From Selenomonas timonae (GTDB taxonomy: Bacteria; Bacillota; Negativicutes; Selenomonadales; Selenomonadaceae): a stretch of DNA of 64,000 nt. The stretch lies in NCBI RefSeq assembly GCF_014250475.1, contig NZ_CP060204.1, forward strand, positions 1,191,001 through 1,255,000, read 5' to 3'. This document shows positions 44,692 to 54,081 of this stretch, piece after piece. Numbering within the stretch: position 1 is the first letter of the stretch; every line of letters begins with the position of its first letter. Below the pieces are notes generated by a model, which saw only the letters and a program-made list of their open reading frames with translations, was not told the DNA's origin and did no database searches. The translations under genes were made by a program, and so were the position numbers.

Positions 44692-45105
44692 ATGCAGATT
44701 GTAAAATATATGTTTCAGCCGCATGGCGACGAGCGCGGCATGCTTGTCGCACTGGAGGAGTTCAACGACATTCCCTTCCGCATCAAGCGCGTCTACTATA
44801 TGTATGATACGGTGGAGGGCGTTGTACGCGGACATCATGCCCACAAGGCACTCGAGCAGATTCTGATTTGCATTCACGGGAGCTGTAAGGTTCGTCTTGA
44901 TAACGGACGAGAGAAGAAAGTTATTCCTCTCGAAAAACCCTATGAAGGGCTTTATATCTCTCATGCCATGTGGCGGGAGATGTACGACTTCTCGCCCGAT
45001 GCTGTCCTCATGGTGCTTGCCTCTGAGGTCTATGACGAGTCTGACTATATACGCGATTACGATGAGTTTCTGCGGATGGTGCGCGTGGGGGAGGCGCAGG
45101 CATGA
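44692..45105 (+). CDS. fdtA: dTDP-4-keto-6-deoxyglucose 3,4-ketoisomerase (FdtA/QdtA-like)
   Basis: The product has 137 residues, a single cupin of the WxcM family. [11 protein letters not shown] carries the catalytic histidines and [22 protein letters not shown] is typical of the C-terminal half. It moves the keto group of a dTDP-sugar from C4 to C3. The next gene, overlapping by ATGA, is the matching aminotransferase, giving a 3-amino-3,6-dideoxyhexose. FdtA and QdtA differ in C4 stereochemistry; I cannot tell which applies. It is the first intact gene of the glycan cluster. Confidence 0.85.
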   Translation: MQIVKYMFQPHGDERGMLVALEEFNDIPFRIKRVYYMYDTVEGVVRGHHAHKALEQILICIHGSCKVRLDNGREKKVIPLEKPYEGLYISHAMWREMYDFSPDAVLMVLASEVYDESDYIRDYDEFLRMVRVGEAQA

Positions 45106-46199
45106 ATATTAACCTTGCTGTGCTTGGCCGTCAGTATGACCTTCATGCCACAGAATACGAGGAGGCAGCGCTGCGTTCCCTGCGCTCCGGCTGGTATATT
45201 ATGGGGCCTGAGCTGGAGGCATTTGAGCAGGAATTTGCTGCCTATACAGGGGCGTGCTATGCCGTCGGACTGAACTCGGGGCTTGACGCGCTCACACTCT
45301 CTGCTGCTGCGCTTGGCATCGGTGTAGGGGATGAGGTTATCGTTCCCGCGAATACCTATATCGCGACAGTGCTTGCCGTCACGGCAAATGGGGCGATGCC
45401 TGTCTTTGTTGAGCCGGATGCGTATTATAACATTGATGCCGAACGGCTCGAAGATGCTGTCACAGTGCACACGCGCGCGATTATGCCTGTTCACCTTTAT
45501 GGACAGGCGGTCAATATGAAGCCCGTCATGGAGATCGCACGGCGGCATCATCTCGCCGTGATCGAGGACTGTGCCCAGTCCCACGGCGCACATTTCGGCG
45601 GAACGATGACGGGACGATTTGGCGATATTGGCTGTTTCAGCTTCTACCCGACGAAGAATCTCGGCGCATTCGGTGATGCGGGGGCAATCGTGACCGACGA
45701 TGCCGCGCTCGTGGAGAAGATTCGCATGCTCCGTAACTACGGCAGCAAGGAAAAATATCACAACGAAATATGCGGCGTCAATTCCCGCCTGGATGAGATA
45801 CACGCGGCTCTTTTGCGTGTCAAACTGGGGCATTTGCCGGAGCTGATTGAGGAGCGAAAGAAAATCGCCTCGCAGTACATGGTGGGTATTTGCAATCCAC
45901 ACATTGTGCTGCCTGAGACGCGGAACGGGGCTGAGCATGTCTACCACCAGTTCGTTGTGCGTACGGCAGCACGGGATCATTTCAAGGACTACCTTGCGGA
46001 AAACGGCATCGAGACGGTCATACACTATCCGATTCCGCCGCATCTGGCGGAGTGCTATGTGAACCTCGGGTACGGGCACGGCAGTTTCCCCGTGGCGGAG
46101 CGCTATGCGGATGAGGTGGTGAGCCTGCCGATGTTCAATGGAATGCGGGCAGATGAGATCGCCTATGTGATTGATACAGTCAACAGTTATTGTCCATGA
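45102..46199 (+). CDS. fdtB: Sugar-nucleotide 3-aminotransferase (FdtB/QdtB-like, DegT family)
   Basis: The product has 365 residues, full length for the DegT/DnrJ/EryC1 family. The PLP Lys is in [21 protein letters not shown] and EDCAQSHGA bind the cofactor and phosphate. It transfers an amino group from glutamate to the C3 keto-sugar made by the preceding isomerase. The ATGA overlap with fdtA supports a joint function. Confidence 0.88.
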   Translation: MNINLAVLGRQYDLHATEYEEAALRSLRSGWYIMGPELEAFEQEFAAYTGACYAVGLNSGLDALTLSAAALGIGVGDEVIVPANTYIATVLAVTANGAMPVFVEPDAYYNIDAERLEDAVTVHTRAIMPVHLYGQAVNMKPVMEIARRHHLAVIEDCAQSHGAHFGGTMTGRFGDIGCFSFYPTKNLGAFGDAGAIVTDDAALVEKIRMLRNYGSKEKYHNEICGVNSRLDEIHAALLRVKLGHLPELIEERKKIASQYMVGICNPHIVLPETRNGAEHVYHQFVVRTAARDHFKDYLAENGIETVIHYPIPPHLAECYVNLGYGHGSFPVAERYADEVVSLPMFNGMRADEIAYVIDTVNSYCP

Positions 46200-46217
46200 C
46201 CCTTGAAAGGTGAAGCT

Positions 46218-46793
46218 ATGCGAGATCTTCGACTCGAAGGACAAAATGTGTATTTGGCGGAAGTGGAGGAGCAATACTTTCCGTATATTATTGCGTGGCG
46301 TAACGATCCTTTGAACAATCGCTATCTGAATCAGCCTTTTCTTCTTGATATGGAAAAACAGCGGGCATGGTATGAACGCTACCTGTCTGATTCTGCACAG
46401 GGGCTTCTCGTTGTCGTGGACAAGCAGATGGATACCCCGTTCGCTACGATGGGGTGGACAGATCACGATATCGAGGAAAGAGTCTGTATTACGGGGCGCC
46501 TCCTTGTCGGTGATCGTCGCTATCGCGGCAGTACGCTCTTTGCGGAGGCAACAGTTCTCTTTGCGGACTATATGTACGGGTCATTTGGTGTTGACGCCTG
46601 CTATGCGCATATTGTATGTGAAAATTTGCCCTCCATTCGCTATCATGAGAAGTATGGGTTTTGTCGGAATGATGGCATTCCCCGATTCCCAAATGAACTT
46701 ATCGTTAATGGTATGCGGCAAGAGGAGTATGTTCGGTTACAAGAGAATTGGCAGGCGGTGCGTCCAAGTTTGCTGGAGCGGCTTGGTTTCTGA
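46218..46793 (+). CDS. GNAT acetyltransferase, likely for an amino-sugar nucleotide
   Basis: From ATG 46218 (GAAAGGTGAAG upstream) the product has 191 residues in the GNAT fold. WRNDPLNNRYLNQ near 25 and CENLPSIRYHEKYGF near 140 resemble PseH/RimJ-like sugar N-acetyltransferases. It lies directly after the 3-aminotransferase, so N-acetylation of the new amino group is plausible, although the classical FdtC enzyme has a different beta-helix fold. Its C-terminal segment EEYVRLQENWQAVRPSLLERL recurs in a 34-residue reading frame at 53968. Confidence 0.8.
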   Translation: MRDLRLEGQNVYLAEVEEQYFPYIIAWRNDPLNNRYLNQPFLLDMEKQRAWYERYLSDSAQGLLVVVDKQMDTPFATMGWTDHDIEERVCITGRLLVGDRRYRGSTLFAEATVLFADYMYGSFGVDACYAHIVCENLPSIRYHEKYGFCRNDGIPRFPNELIVNGMRQEEYVRLQENWQAVRPSLLERLGF

Positions 46794-46837
46794 TTGTTGC
46801 CGGATGGTTATATTCTTATTTGGAAAGAGGTATTCCC

Positions 46838-48055
46838 ATGGGAGAATTGAAGAATCCATCGAAGTATCTGGGGAATGAGCTGAAATATCTCAGCAAGGTG
46901 TTGGAAGGGACAGCATGGTCTGCCACGACGGGCAGTTTGGTGCATGGCTTGGAGGCTGCATTTGCAGAGAAGATCGGCGTGCGTTATGGTGTTGCGGCCA
47001 ATTCGGGTACATCGACGCTGCATATGGCACTTGAGGCAGTTGGTGTGGAGCCGGGGGATGAAGTGATCTCGCCTGCACTCACTGTCATTATGGATACGAC
47101 GGCGACCATTCATGCGAACGCAGTGCCTGTATACTGTGATGTGGATGAACACACCTTCCTTATGGATCCCGCTGATTTCGAGCGAAAGATTACGCCGAAG
47201 ACAAAGGCGGTCATTGTGGTATCGCTTTATGGGGCGTCGCCGGACTATGACCGCATTCTTTCGATTGCAAGGAAGCACAATATTGCCGTGATTGAGGATA
47301 ATGCACAGGCGGTTCTCAGCACATATCACGGGAAAACGCTCGGCACCTTCGGCGATCTTGCGAGCTTCAGCTTCGAAAACTCCAAGCATATCTCCTGTGG
47401 TGAGGGCGGTATGATCATCACAGATTCTGAGATCTATGCAAAGATTGCGCGAAAATTGGGTGGGCATGGCTTCAAGAATTTGGAAGCCGATGAGGGGCGC
47501 GTTCGCTATACGAATAAGGAGATGTTCCAAAATCCTATGTATAAGCGGCATGATGCGCTCGGATGGAACTATCGTATGCCAGAGTTTACCGCAGCGGTTG
47601 CGCTCGCTCAGCTCGAGCGGGTAGAGGAGCTCGTCACTCTTCGGCAGAAGACAGCGGAAATCTTTATGGATGTGATGTCCGAATGCGACTACATGATCCC
47701 ACAGGGGAATCTGCCGGATACTGTGAACTCCTACTATGCGCTTGGCGTTCTCTATGAGGGCGAGGATGCGATCGGTATTCCTTGGGCAGAGCTCCGTAAG
47801 ACCTATGTGGAGATGGGCGGCGATGGTTTCTATGGCGCTTGGAGTGTGCCCTATCTCGAACCAGTCATGGCAGAACGTACCTTTGTGAAGCGGATGCCGC
47901 AGATCTACGGGGGAATCTCCTATGAGCAGGGTCTTTGCCCCGTGGCAGAGCGCATTCAGCCGAAGATCATGCAGTTCAAGACGAACTATCGTGATCTCGA
48001 ATTGGCGAAGGAGAAGGCAGAGGTTCTGCGCCGACTGATCCGAAAGTATCGTTGA
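46838..48055 (+). CDS. DegT/DnrJ/EryC1 aminotransferase, second copy (SpsC-like)
   Basis: From ATG 46838 the product has 405 residues. GVAANSGTSTLHMALEAVG, VIEDNAQAV and the PLP Lys in FENSKHISCGEGG define the family. It is clearly different from the aminotransferase just before it: longer, with an extra C-terminal segment. In the Bacillus spore-coat polysaccharide operon a DegT protein (SpsC) accompanies the NeuB-like SpsE and the cytidylyltransferase-like SpsF; homologues of both occur further down here. Confidence 0.85.
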   Translation: MGELKNPSKYLGNELKYLSKVLEGTAWSATTGSLVHGLEAAFAEKIGVRYGVAANSGTSTLHMALEAVGVEPGDEVISPALTVIMDTTATIHANAVPVYCDVDEHTFLMDPADFERKITPKTKAVIVVSLYGASPDYDRILSIARKHNIAVIEDNAQAVLSTYHGKTLGTFGDLASFSFENSKHISCGEGGMIITDSEIYAKIARKLGGHGFKNLEADEGRVRYTNKEMFQNPMYKRHDALGWNYRMPEFTAAVALAQLERVEELVTLRQKTAEIFMDVMSECDYMIPQGNLPDTVNSYYALGVLYEGEDAIGIPWAELRKTYVEMGGDGFYGAWSVPYLEPVMAERTFVKRMPQIYGGISYEQGLCPVAERIQPKIMQFKTNYRDLELAKEKAEVLRRLIRKYR

Positions 48056-48074
48056 GCATATTGAGGGAGAGCAA

Positions 48075-49160
48075 ATGCTGGATATTGATTTTTACATGAA
48101 GTTTGACACTGTGTATGAGCAGCTGCAGCAAGGGCAGTTTACAGATCGTCAGCAGCTGTTCGATGCGTTGGAGGCGATTCGCAGTCGAACACCGATTGTC
48201 TACAACATTGAGACAACGAACAAATGCAATATGCGCTGCGAGATGTGCCCTCGTACGACTATGATGACGCGACGCATCGAGGATATTGACCACGACACTT
48301 TTATTTCTGCCGTTCGTCAGCTTCGCCCGCATACACCGGAACTCTGGACGCGATGGAAAAGATTCTGCGAGGAGAAGTATCATATCGCAGAGGATGACCT
48401 GCCAAGTGAAAACCATTTCTTCCTGTATATCATATCCAAGGTAATCCAGCTGCATGGTTATGGTGATCCTCTGCTGGATAAGCATATGGCGGAGTATGTT
48501 CAGATCCTCACGGATCATGGGTTCCCGACCTATTTCAGCTGCAATCCGGCGAATATCGATATGGAGGCTACCTATCGGATGCTCAATGCGGGTCTCAGCT
48601 ATATCAAGTATTCGATCGAGAGCGTGGATGATGCTGTCTACAAAAAAGTTCGCGGCAGTGCGGCAAATTTCTCATCAAGTTACAAAAATATATTGAAGAT
48701 CCTTGACTATAAGCATGTACACGGGCTTTCGACGGTGATTGTCATTACAATGCTCGATCTCAACCGTAGGGATCAGGCGGAGGAGTATGAAAAACTCCGT
48801 CAGGCGTTTGACGGATTGGATGTCTATCTTTATCTAAAGAGTGAGGACTGCCAGTGGTATCGTCAGGATTATCATGGGACAAAATCCATTCATTGGAGTG
48901 AACCCTGCAAGCATCCATGGATGACGATGACGATCAAGTCCAATGGAGAAGCAACCATGTGCATGGAGGATTTCAACAATGAGATTATCTTTGGGGATGT
49001 GAATCAAGAGTCTCTGTATGACATCTGGAACGGTGAGCGCTATCGGGCATTCCGCTTACAGCATATCGATGTGGCAGAGGGAATCAAGTGCAAACATGAA
49101 TGCGATATGAAGCTCGTTGGGGAATTCCTGTGCAGTAATGAGATAAGAATGAGCTCATAA
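48075..49160 (+). CDS. Radical SAM/SPASM protein of the glycan cluster
   Basis: The product has 361 residues. The 4Fe-4S-SAM motif is CNMRCEMC in ETTNKCNMRCEMCPRT near 48-60. C-terminal cysteines in EPCKHPW, TMCMEDF and IKCKHECDM form an auxiliary SPASM-type cluster. Such proteins in sugar clusters catalyse radical dehydration, epimerisation or C-C chemistry on a nucleotide sugar. The substrate is unknown. An insertion of about 40 residues (TPELWTRWKRFCEEKYH onwards) follows the first strand. Confidence 0.82.
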   Translation: MLDIDFYMKFDTVYEQLQQGQFTDRQQLFDALEAIRSRTPIVYNIETTNKCNMRCEMCPRTTMMTRRIEDIDHDTFISAVRQLRPHTPELWTRWKRFCEEKYHIAEDDLPSENHFFLYIISKVIQLHGYGDPLLDKHMAEYVQILTDHGFPTYFSCNPANIDMEATYRMLNAGLSYIKYSIESVDDAVYKKVRGSAANFSSSYKNILKILDYKHVHGLSTVIVITMLDLNRRDQAEEYEKLRQAFDGLDVYLYLKSEDCQWYRQDYHGTKSIHWSEPCKHPWMTMTIKSNGEATMCMEDFNNEIIFGDVNQESLYDIWNGERYRAFRLQHIDVAEGIKCKHECDMKLVGEFLCSNEIRMSS

Positions 49161-49171
49161 GGGAAAGCAGT

Positions 49172-49648
49172 ATGAATGTAGAAAAAATCAGGCTGTTCAT
49201 CTCGGATGTGGACGGTACGCTGACCGACGCGGGCATGTACTACGATGAACGCGGAAACGAATGGAAGAAATTCAATACGCGCGACGGGAAGGGGCTTTCC
49301 TTCCTTCGTGCCAAGGGCATCAAGACCATGTTTCTGACGGCAGAGGATACGCCGATTGTTGCGCGGCGGGCAGAAAAGCTGAAGGTAGACTTCGTATATA
49401 TGGGCATCACGGATAAGCTGGCTTTTCTGGAAGCTTTTTTCGCACAGCATCCGGCATTCAGCTTTGCGACAACGGCCTATATCGGTGATGATGTCAACGA
49501 TGTTCCTGCAATGAAGCGCGTGGGAATATCGGCTGCACCTGCCGACGCTATGCCGGAGAATACACAGGTGGCTGACTATGTCTGCCATCTGCCGGGCGGC
49601 AGGGGCTGTGTGCGGGAGTTCTGTGACTATCTGCTGCATAGTGACTGA
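49172..49648 (+). CDS. KdsC-like HAD phosphatase
   Basis: The product has 158 residues, the size of KdsC. The HAD motifs are FISDVDGTLTDAGMYY, LTAEDT and YIGDDVNDVPAM. KdsC-type enzymes remove the phosphate from 3-deoxy-ulosonate phosphates. A NeuB-like synthase follows after 29 bases, so the pair could make and dephosphorylate a ulosonic acid. The active-site residues are intact. Confidence 0.85.
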   Translation: MNVEKIRLFISDVDGTLTDAGMYYDERGNEWKKFNTRDGKGLSFLRAKGIKTMFLTAEDTPIVARRAEKLKVDFVYMGITDKLAFLEAFFAQHPAFSFATTAYIGDDVNDVPAMKRVGISAAPADAMPENTQVADYVCHLPGGRGCVREFCDYLLHSD

Positions 49649-49677
49649 GGGATACTGAATATAGGGAGGTTTTGCTT

Positions 49678-50550
49678 ATGATGGAGATTTGTCTCGGAGA
49701 CTACATTCTCAATGAGGAGTCTGAGCCCTATTTTATTGCGGAGATCGGGATCAACCACAACGGTGATTTGCAGATTGCAAAGAAGCTGGTGGATGGCGCA
49801 TATGCGGCAGGATGGAATGCGGTGAAGTTCCAAAAGCGTGAGCCGGATATCGCCGTTCCGGAGCATCAGAAAGGTGTGATGCGTGATACACCGTGGGGGC
49901 GCATGACGTATCTGGAGTATAAAAAGCGTGTCGAGTTTGGCAAGACAGAGTATGACTATATCGACCACTACTGTAGGGAGAAGCCTCTGGATTGGTCGGC
50001 ATCGCCGTGGGATATGCCGAGCCTCGAGTTTTTGCTCACATATGATATTCCGTTCATCAAAATAGCATCGGCGAGCATCACACAGGATGGACTCTTGAAG
50101 GCGGTGGCCAAGTCCGGCAAACCTGTCATCATGTCAACGGGCATGAGTACGTGGGAAGAGCTGGATCATGCCGTGAACATTTTGGAGCAGCACTGCCAGA
50201 ACGGCTATGTCCTGATGCATACGAACTCCACCTATCCTGCTCCAGAAAATGAACTTAATCTGAGCATGATTCAGACACTCAAGGATCGCTATCACTGCAT
50301 CGTGGGGTACAGCGGGCATGAGCGTGCGCTCGAACCGACCGTTGTTGCCTTGGTGTTGGGCGCGCAGGTCATCGAGCGGCACATTACTCTGGATCATGAG
50401 ATGTGGGGCACTGACCAGGCGGCGAGCTTGACGCTCCATGCGATGGATATGCTTCGCCGCAGAGCAAAGGGGCTGCGCGCCATGATCGGAAATGGAGAGC
50501 GGATGCTGAGCGAATCTGAGCTGAATGTGCGTAAGAAGCTGCGCGGGTAA
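49678..50550 (+). CDS. NeuB/SpsE-like ulosonic acid synthase without SAF domain
   Basis: From ATG 49678 (GGGAGG upstream) the product has 290 residues. YFIAEIGINHNGDLQIAKKL, WNAVKFQKREP, IKIASASI and IERHITLDHEMWGTDQAAS are the barrel motifs of sialic, legionaminic and pseudaminic acid synthases, which condense phosphoenolpyruvate with a hexosamine. Family members usually have about 340-370 residues and end in a SAF (antifreeze-like) domain that helps close the partner active site; here the protein stops at the point where that domain should begin. Confidence 0.85.
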   Translation: MMEICLGDYILNEESEPYFIAEIGINHNGDLQIAKKLVDGAYAAGWNAVKFQKREPDIAVPEHQKGVMRDTPWGRMTYLEYKKRVEFGKTEYDYIDHYCREKPLDWSASPWDMPSLEFLLTYDIPFIKIASASITQDGLLKAVAKSGKPVIMSTGMSTWEELDHAVNILEQHCQNGYVLMHTNSTYPAPENELNLSMIQTLKDRYHCIVGYSGHERALEPTVVALVLGAQVIERHITLDHEMWGTDQAASLTLHAMDMLRRRAKGLRAMIGNGERMLSESELNVRKKLRG

Positions 50551-50591
50551 ATTCTGTTTCATGCGCAGGCGAGCAGAAGGGGGCATATCTG

Positions 50592-51461
50592 TTGAAGTTG
50601 GAACGATGTTTCTTATGCGGTGCACAGGAAGCTCAAAAAATCCACCATGGCGTTCGTGGGAGTGCGACGACGGATGTGCTGAAATGCGCTGAATGTGGGC
50701 TGGTACGTCTCAGCGAAACAGTGGATGATGTAGAGGCATTCTATGCTTCCTCGGGGATGCGCGTGGATGAAACCAATGATTTGGAAAAGATTCGTCTTGC
50801 CTCGAGAGCAGATGATGAACGCCGCTTTCGCTATACAGAGCGGATGATTGAGGGAAAAAACGTCATTGATTTCGGCTGTGGAGACGGAGGCTATTTGACG
50901 CATGCAGCGCGTGTTGCAGCCTCTGTCACTGGTGTGGAGCTTGAGGAGGCGATGCGCAAGGCTCTGACAGTAGAGGGGCTGTGTTGTTTTGCCTCAATTC
51001 AGGAGGTTGGAACGGCGGATGTTATCACCTTGTTCCATGTATTGGAGCATTTGGAAGATCCTATTTCCTATCTTGAGGAATTCCGCAGTCACTTGAGTCC
51101 CGAGGGTATGATTATCATCGAGGTGCCAAATGCGGATGATGCACTACTGAGCTTATATCAATGTGAGGCATTTGCCGATTTCACCTATTGGATCTGTCAC
51201 ATCTATCTGTATACACTTTCGACCCTCCGACTGCTTGTGGAAAAGGCGGATTATGAGGTCGTGTTTATGCGGCAGATTCAGCGCTACTCCTTGGCAAATC
51301 ATCTGCATTGGCTGTCAAAAGGGCAGCCGGGCGGGCATTACAAATGGGCGTTTCTGGAGGATTCTGAAACAGACAACACATACGGCAATATGTTGACGCG
51401 GTTGGGGATTGCCGACACAATCATTGCGGGGATTCGTCCTCGTTCAGGGAGTTTTGTGTGA
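50592..51461 (+). CDS. SAM-dependent methyltransferase with N-terminal zinc ribbon
   Basis: The product has 289 residues: an N-terminal ribbon with CFLCG and CAECG cysteine pairs (about 6-37), then a Methyltransf_23 domain with VIDFGCGDGGYL and TLFHVLEHLEDP. Such proteins are frequent in surface-glycan clusters and often methylate sugars, or act as C-methyltransferases when they carry the zinc ribbon. TTG 50592 is chosen as the start because AAGGGGG precedes it and the first Cys pair begins at residue 6. Confidence 0.82.
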   Translation: MKLERCFLCGAQEAQKIHHGVRGSATTDVLKCAECGLVRLSETVDDVEAFYASSGMRVDETNDLEKIRLASRADDERRFRYTERMIEGKNVIDFGCGDGGYLTHAARVAASVTGVELEEAMRKALTVEGLCCFASIQEVGTADVITLFHVLEHLEDPISYLEEFRSHLSPEGMIIIEVPNADDALLSLYQCEAFADFTYWICHIYLYTLSTLRLLVEKADYEVVFMRQIQRYSLANHLHWLSKGQPGGHYKWAFLEDSETDNTYGNMLTRLGIADTIIAGIRPRSGSFV

Positions 51462-51476
51462 AGGACGGAAGAGAAT

Positions 51477-53168
51477 ATGAATATTGCTGATTTGGTCGAG
51501 GAAGGCAGACTATATGATGCCTTGATCCTCACGGCCGGATTGATTGATAAATCAGAGCGTGAAGAAATGGATATAGGGGCTCTGATTGACGCTTACCGTC
51601 TTTGTCATACCAAGGAAGCGGATCCTTATTTGCTGGATATGATCAAAGTCGGCGTTCTCAAGATCCTCTGTAATGTCATGCAGAAAAACATGAAAGTGGC
51701 CGACCTGATGAAACTTGTCGAGGTCATCTCTGCATCTGACAATCATAGGACAGCGGCATCAACTTTTGAGGAATATCTGTCTACACTCCTGTACCATGCA
51801 GCAGATTCTATGCATAGGAGTGGAAATGCAGAGATCGCCTATCATTGCCTGAGTGCAATCGCGTCGCTTCAGGTTCCTGTTCGCAGCGCGTATATTTTGC
51901 TTGAAAATGAGTTGAAAGGGAATCTGCAAATACAGACGCCTTTTTCTGCCTTTACGAGTGGAGCGAGACGGACGCAGAATCTTGAGCAGCCCATTATCCC
52001 GACATCTGCTCGTCCGTATGACTATCTGGGCATGAAGGAACGGCGCCTCCGCGTTGATGTTCTGCTTGAATTTTCGGTGGTTTGGTGTAAGGTCAAAAGC
52101 CTTTATGAAGCGATGGCAAAGGACGCATCCTTTGATTGCCGCATTGTGGCGATCGATATGCAGGAGCCTGCATGGGACAGTACGACAGAGTATCCCGCAT
52201 TTCTTCAGTTCCTCAATGCGCGTGATATTCCATTCGTGCCGGAGGCTTCTTATGATTTCGCAGAACGCAGGCCAGATGTGCTCATCTATACGAACCCTTA
52301 CGACTGGCACCATCCCAGGTTTGCGATAGAGCGTGTTCGGCAGCAGGGAATCCTGGTCGTATATCTGCCGTACTCTATTCCTTTCTTTGTTGATGTCAAT
52401 AACCAGGCCTCTCTTTATGATCGACCAATCCATCGGCAGGCATGGCGGATCTATGTGCGCTCACAGCGTGAACGACGTAAATACGGTATGTATTGTCAGG
52501 CGGGGAATGCACATGTTGAGATTACAGGTGCTCCTGTCGTTGACTATCTAGCAGAGCAGCGGACACTTATCAAGCCAAATTCCGATTTCAAAAAGACCTT
52601 TCTTTGGGGCGTTGACTATGGCTTTCAAAATCGCACGGCAACGTTTGGTGAATACGGTGAGGATCTTCTTAAATATTTTATAGAGCATCCTCAGTTTGCT
52701 TTGATTGTCCGTCCACACCCTTTATTTTATGGTATGGTTACTAAACTTGGAGTCATGAGCGAAGCTGCTGTTCGGGCTTTTTATGAGCAATGTAAGACTG
52801 CGCCGAATATATTCTTGGATCTCGATGGGGAGCTGACAGAGGCTTTTTGCAAATCGGATGCATTGATTTCGGATATTTCCTCGATTCTAGTGGAGTATTT
52901 GACAATGGGACGGCCTGTTTTATATCTGAACACGGAAAATACGCCGAATTACAAAGAGTATCATGAGGATGATTCCGATGTGCTGGCACATTATTATTCG
53001 GGGGACTCGTTTGACCATATCGTGCAGTTTATAGAAATGGTGGTTGCCGACAAAGATCCCCTGCGCGAGGAGCGCGAAGAGATTCTTGAGAAGTATTTTT
53101 ATCGGCATCAGGAGAATGCAGGTGAGCGGATTAAGGATATGCTGAAGGATTCTCTCAAGAATCTATGA
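51477..53168 (+). CDS. CDP-glycerol glycerophosphotransferase-like protein (TagB/TagF class)
   Basis: The product has 563 residues. The C-terminal 370 residues match the GT-B fold of teichoic acid glycerophosphotransferases, with LIVRPHPLFYG and SDALISDISSILVEYLTMGRPVLYL as landmarks. The first 175 residues are helical, look like tetratricopeptide-type repeats and are not part of the usual family. It may transfer a polyol phosphate or sugar to the surface glycan, but in a diderm the acceptor is unclear. Confidence 0.78.
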   Translation: MNIADLVEEGRLYDALILTAGLIDKSEREEMDIGALIDAYRLCHTKEADPYLLDMIKVGVLKILCNVMQKNMKVADLMKLVEVISASDNHRTAASTFEEYLSTLLYHAADSMHRSGNAEIAYHCLSAIASLQVPVRSAYILLENELKGNLQIQTPFSAFTSGARRTQNLEQPIIPTSARPYDYLGMKERRLRVDVLLEFSVVWCKVKSLYEAMAKDASFDCRIVAIDMQEPAWDSTTEYPAFLQFLNARDIPFVPEASYDFAERRPDVLIYTNPYDWHHPRFAIERVRQQGILVVYLPYSIPFFVDVNNQASLYDRPIHRQAWRIYVRSQRERRKYGMYCQAGNAHVEITGAPVVDYLAEQRTLIKPNSDFKKTFLWGVDYGFQNRTATFGEYGEDLLKYFIEHPQFALIVRPHPLFYGMVTKLGVMSEAAVRAFYEQCKTAPNIFLDLDGELTEAFCKSDALISDISSILVEYLTMGRPVLYLNTENTPNYKEYHEDDSDVLAHYYSGDSFDHIVQFIEMVVADKDPLREEREEILEKYFYRHQENAGERIKDMLKDSLKNL

Positions 53169-53197
53169 AAAAGGCTTGGATTGAGGAGATGGCTTAG

Positions 53198-53956
53198 ATG
53201 AAAAAAGCATTGTTCATTACCGTAAGAAAGGATTCCAGCAGACTGCCCAATAAGACCATTCGTCGGATACTGGGTCGTACCGTACTGGAGTTGGTTGTTA
53301 AACGGGCGCAGCAGGCAAAAAATTTCGACTATGTTGTCGTATGCACAACAACGCGCCCCATTGATGACGAGGTTGCGGTGGTTGCCCATGAAAACGGTGC
53401 GGACGTATTCCGCGGCGACTTCAAGGATAAACTCGTGCGTTGGCGGGACGCGGCACGTCAGTTCTCAATCGACTACGTCGTTACTTTCGATGGGGACGAT
53501 CTGTTCTGTGAGCCGCACCTTCTTGATATGGGCGCAGAGCAGATTGCAGCGCGTGGACTTGACTTCATCGAGGCACCGGAAGGGCTGATCTGCGGAGCAT
53601 TTACCTATGCATTTACGGTGAAGGCGCTCGAAAAGGTGTGCGAGATCAAGGCATCGGACGATACGGAGATGATGTGGACCTATTTCAAGGATACGGGACT
53701 TTTCAAGGTGGGTATCCTAGAAAATGTAGCGCCCGTGTATTTCAACAATGAAATCCGTATGACATTGGACTATCCCGAGGATTTTGAATTCTTTACGAGG
53801 ATATTTGAGCACTTCGACTGCGTGGAGAATGATGTTCCACTCGAGAAAATCGTCGCATACCTAAACGAACATCCGGAAATCCCGCAGATCAACATTCATC
53901 GTCAGCAGGAGTTCTTGGATAATCAGAAGAAGAAAACACATTTAATTCTGCGTTGA
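53198..53956 (+). CDS. SpsF-like cytidylyltransferase (CMP-sugar synthetase family)
   Basis: The product has 252 residues. The N-terminal ALFITVRKDSSRLPNKTIR is the CTP-binding signature of CMP-Kdo and CMP-sialate synthetases; VTFDGDDLFCEP carries the metal-binding Asp residues. With the NeuB-like synthase and KdsC-like phosphatase in the same cluster, it probably activates the product as a CMP-sugar. Together with the SpsC- and SpsE-like genes it recalls the Bacillus sps operon. Confidence 0.85.
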   Translation: MKKALFITVRKDSSRLPNKTIRRILGRTVLELVVKRAQQAKNFDYVVVCTTTRPIDDEVAVVAHENGADVFRGDFKDKLVRWRDAARQFSIDYVVTFDGDDLFCEPHLLDMGAEQIAARGLDFIEAPEGLICGAFTYAFTVKALEKVCEIKASDDTEMMWTYFKDTGLFKVGILENVAPVYFNNEIRMTLDYPEDFEFFTRIFEHFDCVENDVPLEKIVAYLNEHPEIPQINIHRQQEFLDNQKKKTHLILR

Positions 53957-53967
53957 GCGGGAGGAAT

Positions 53968-54072
53968 ATGGCAACAAACAAGCAGTATGATCAGGAGTAT
54001 ATGTACATAAAGGCAGATTGGAACGCTGTGCGTCCTGTTGTAGAGGAACGACTGAGGCGAGCGTTGTCCTAG
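53968..54072 (+). CDS. 34-residue ORF resembling the C-terminus of the GNAT at 46218
   Basis: ATG 53968 follows GGGAGGAAT, and the frame stops at TAG 54072. The product contains YDQEYMYIKADWNAVRPVVEERL, whose second half (KADWNAVRPVVEERL) parallels QENWQAVRPSLLERL at the end of the GNAT encoded at 46218. It is either the trace of a second GNAT gene removed by recombination or a short functional peptide. It sits in the 125-base gap between two cluster genes. Confidence 0.5.
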   Translation: MATNKQYDQEYMYIKADWNAVRPVVEERLRRALS

Positions 54073-54081
54073 GAGTGAATC

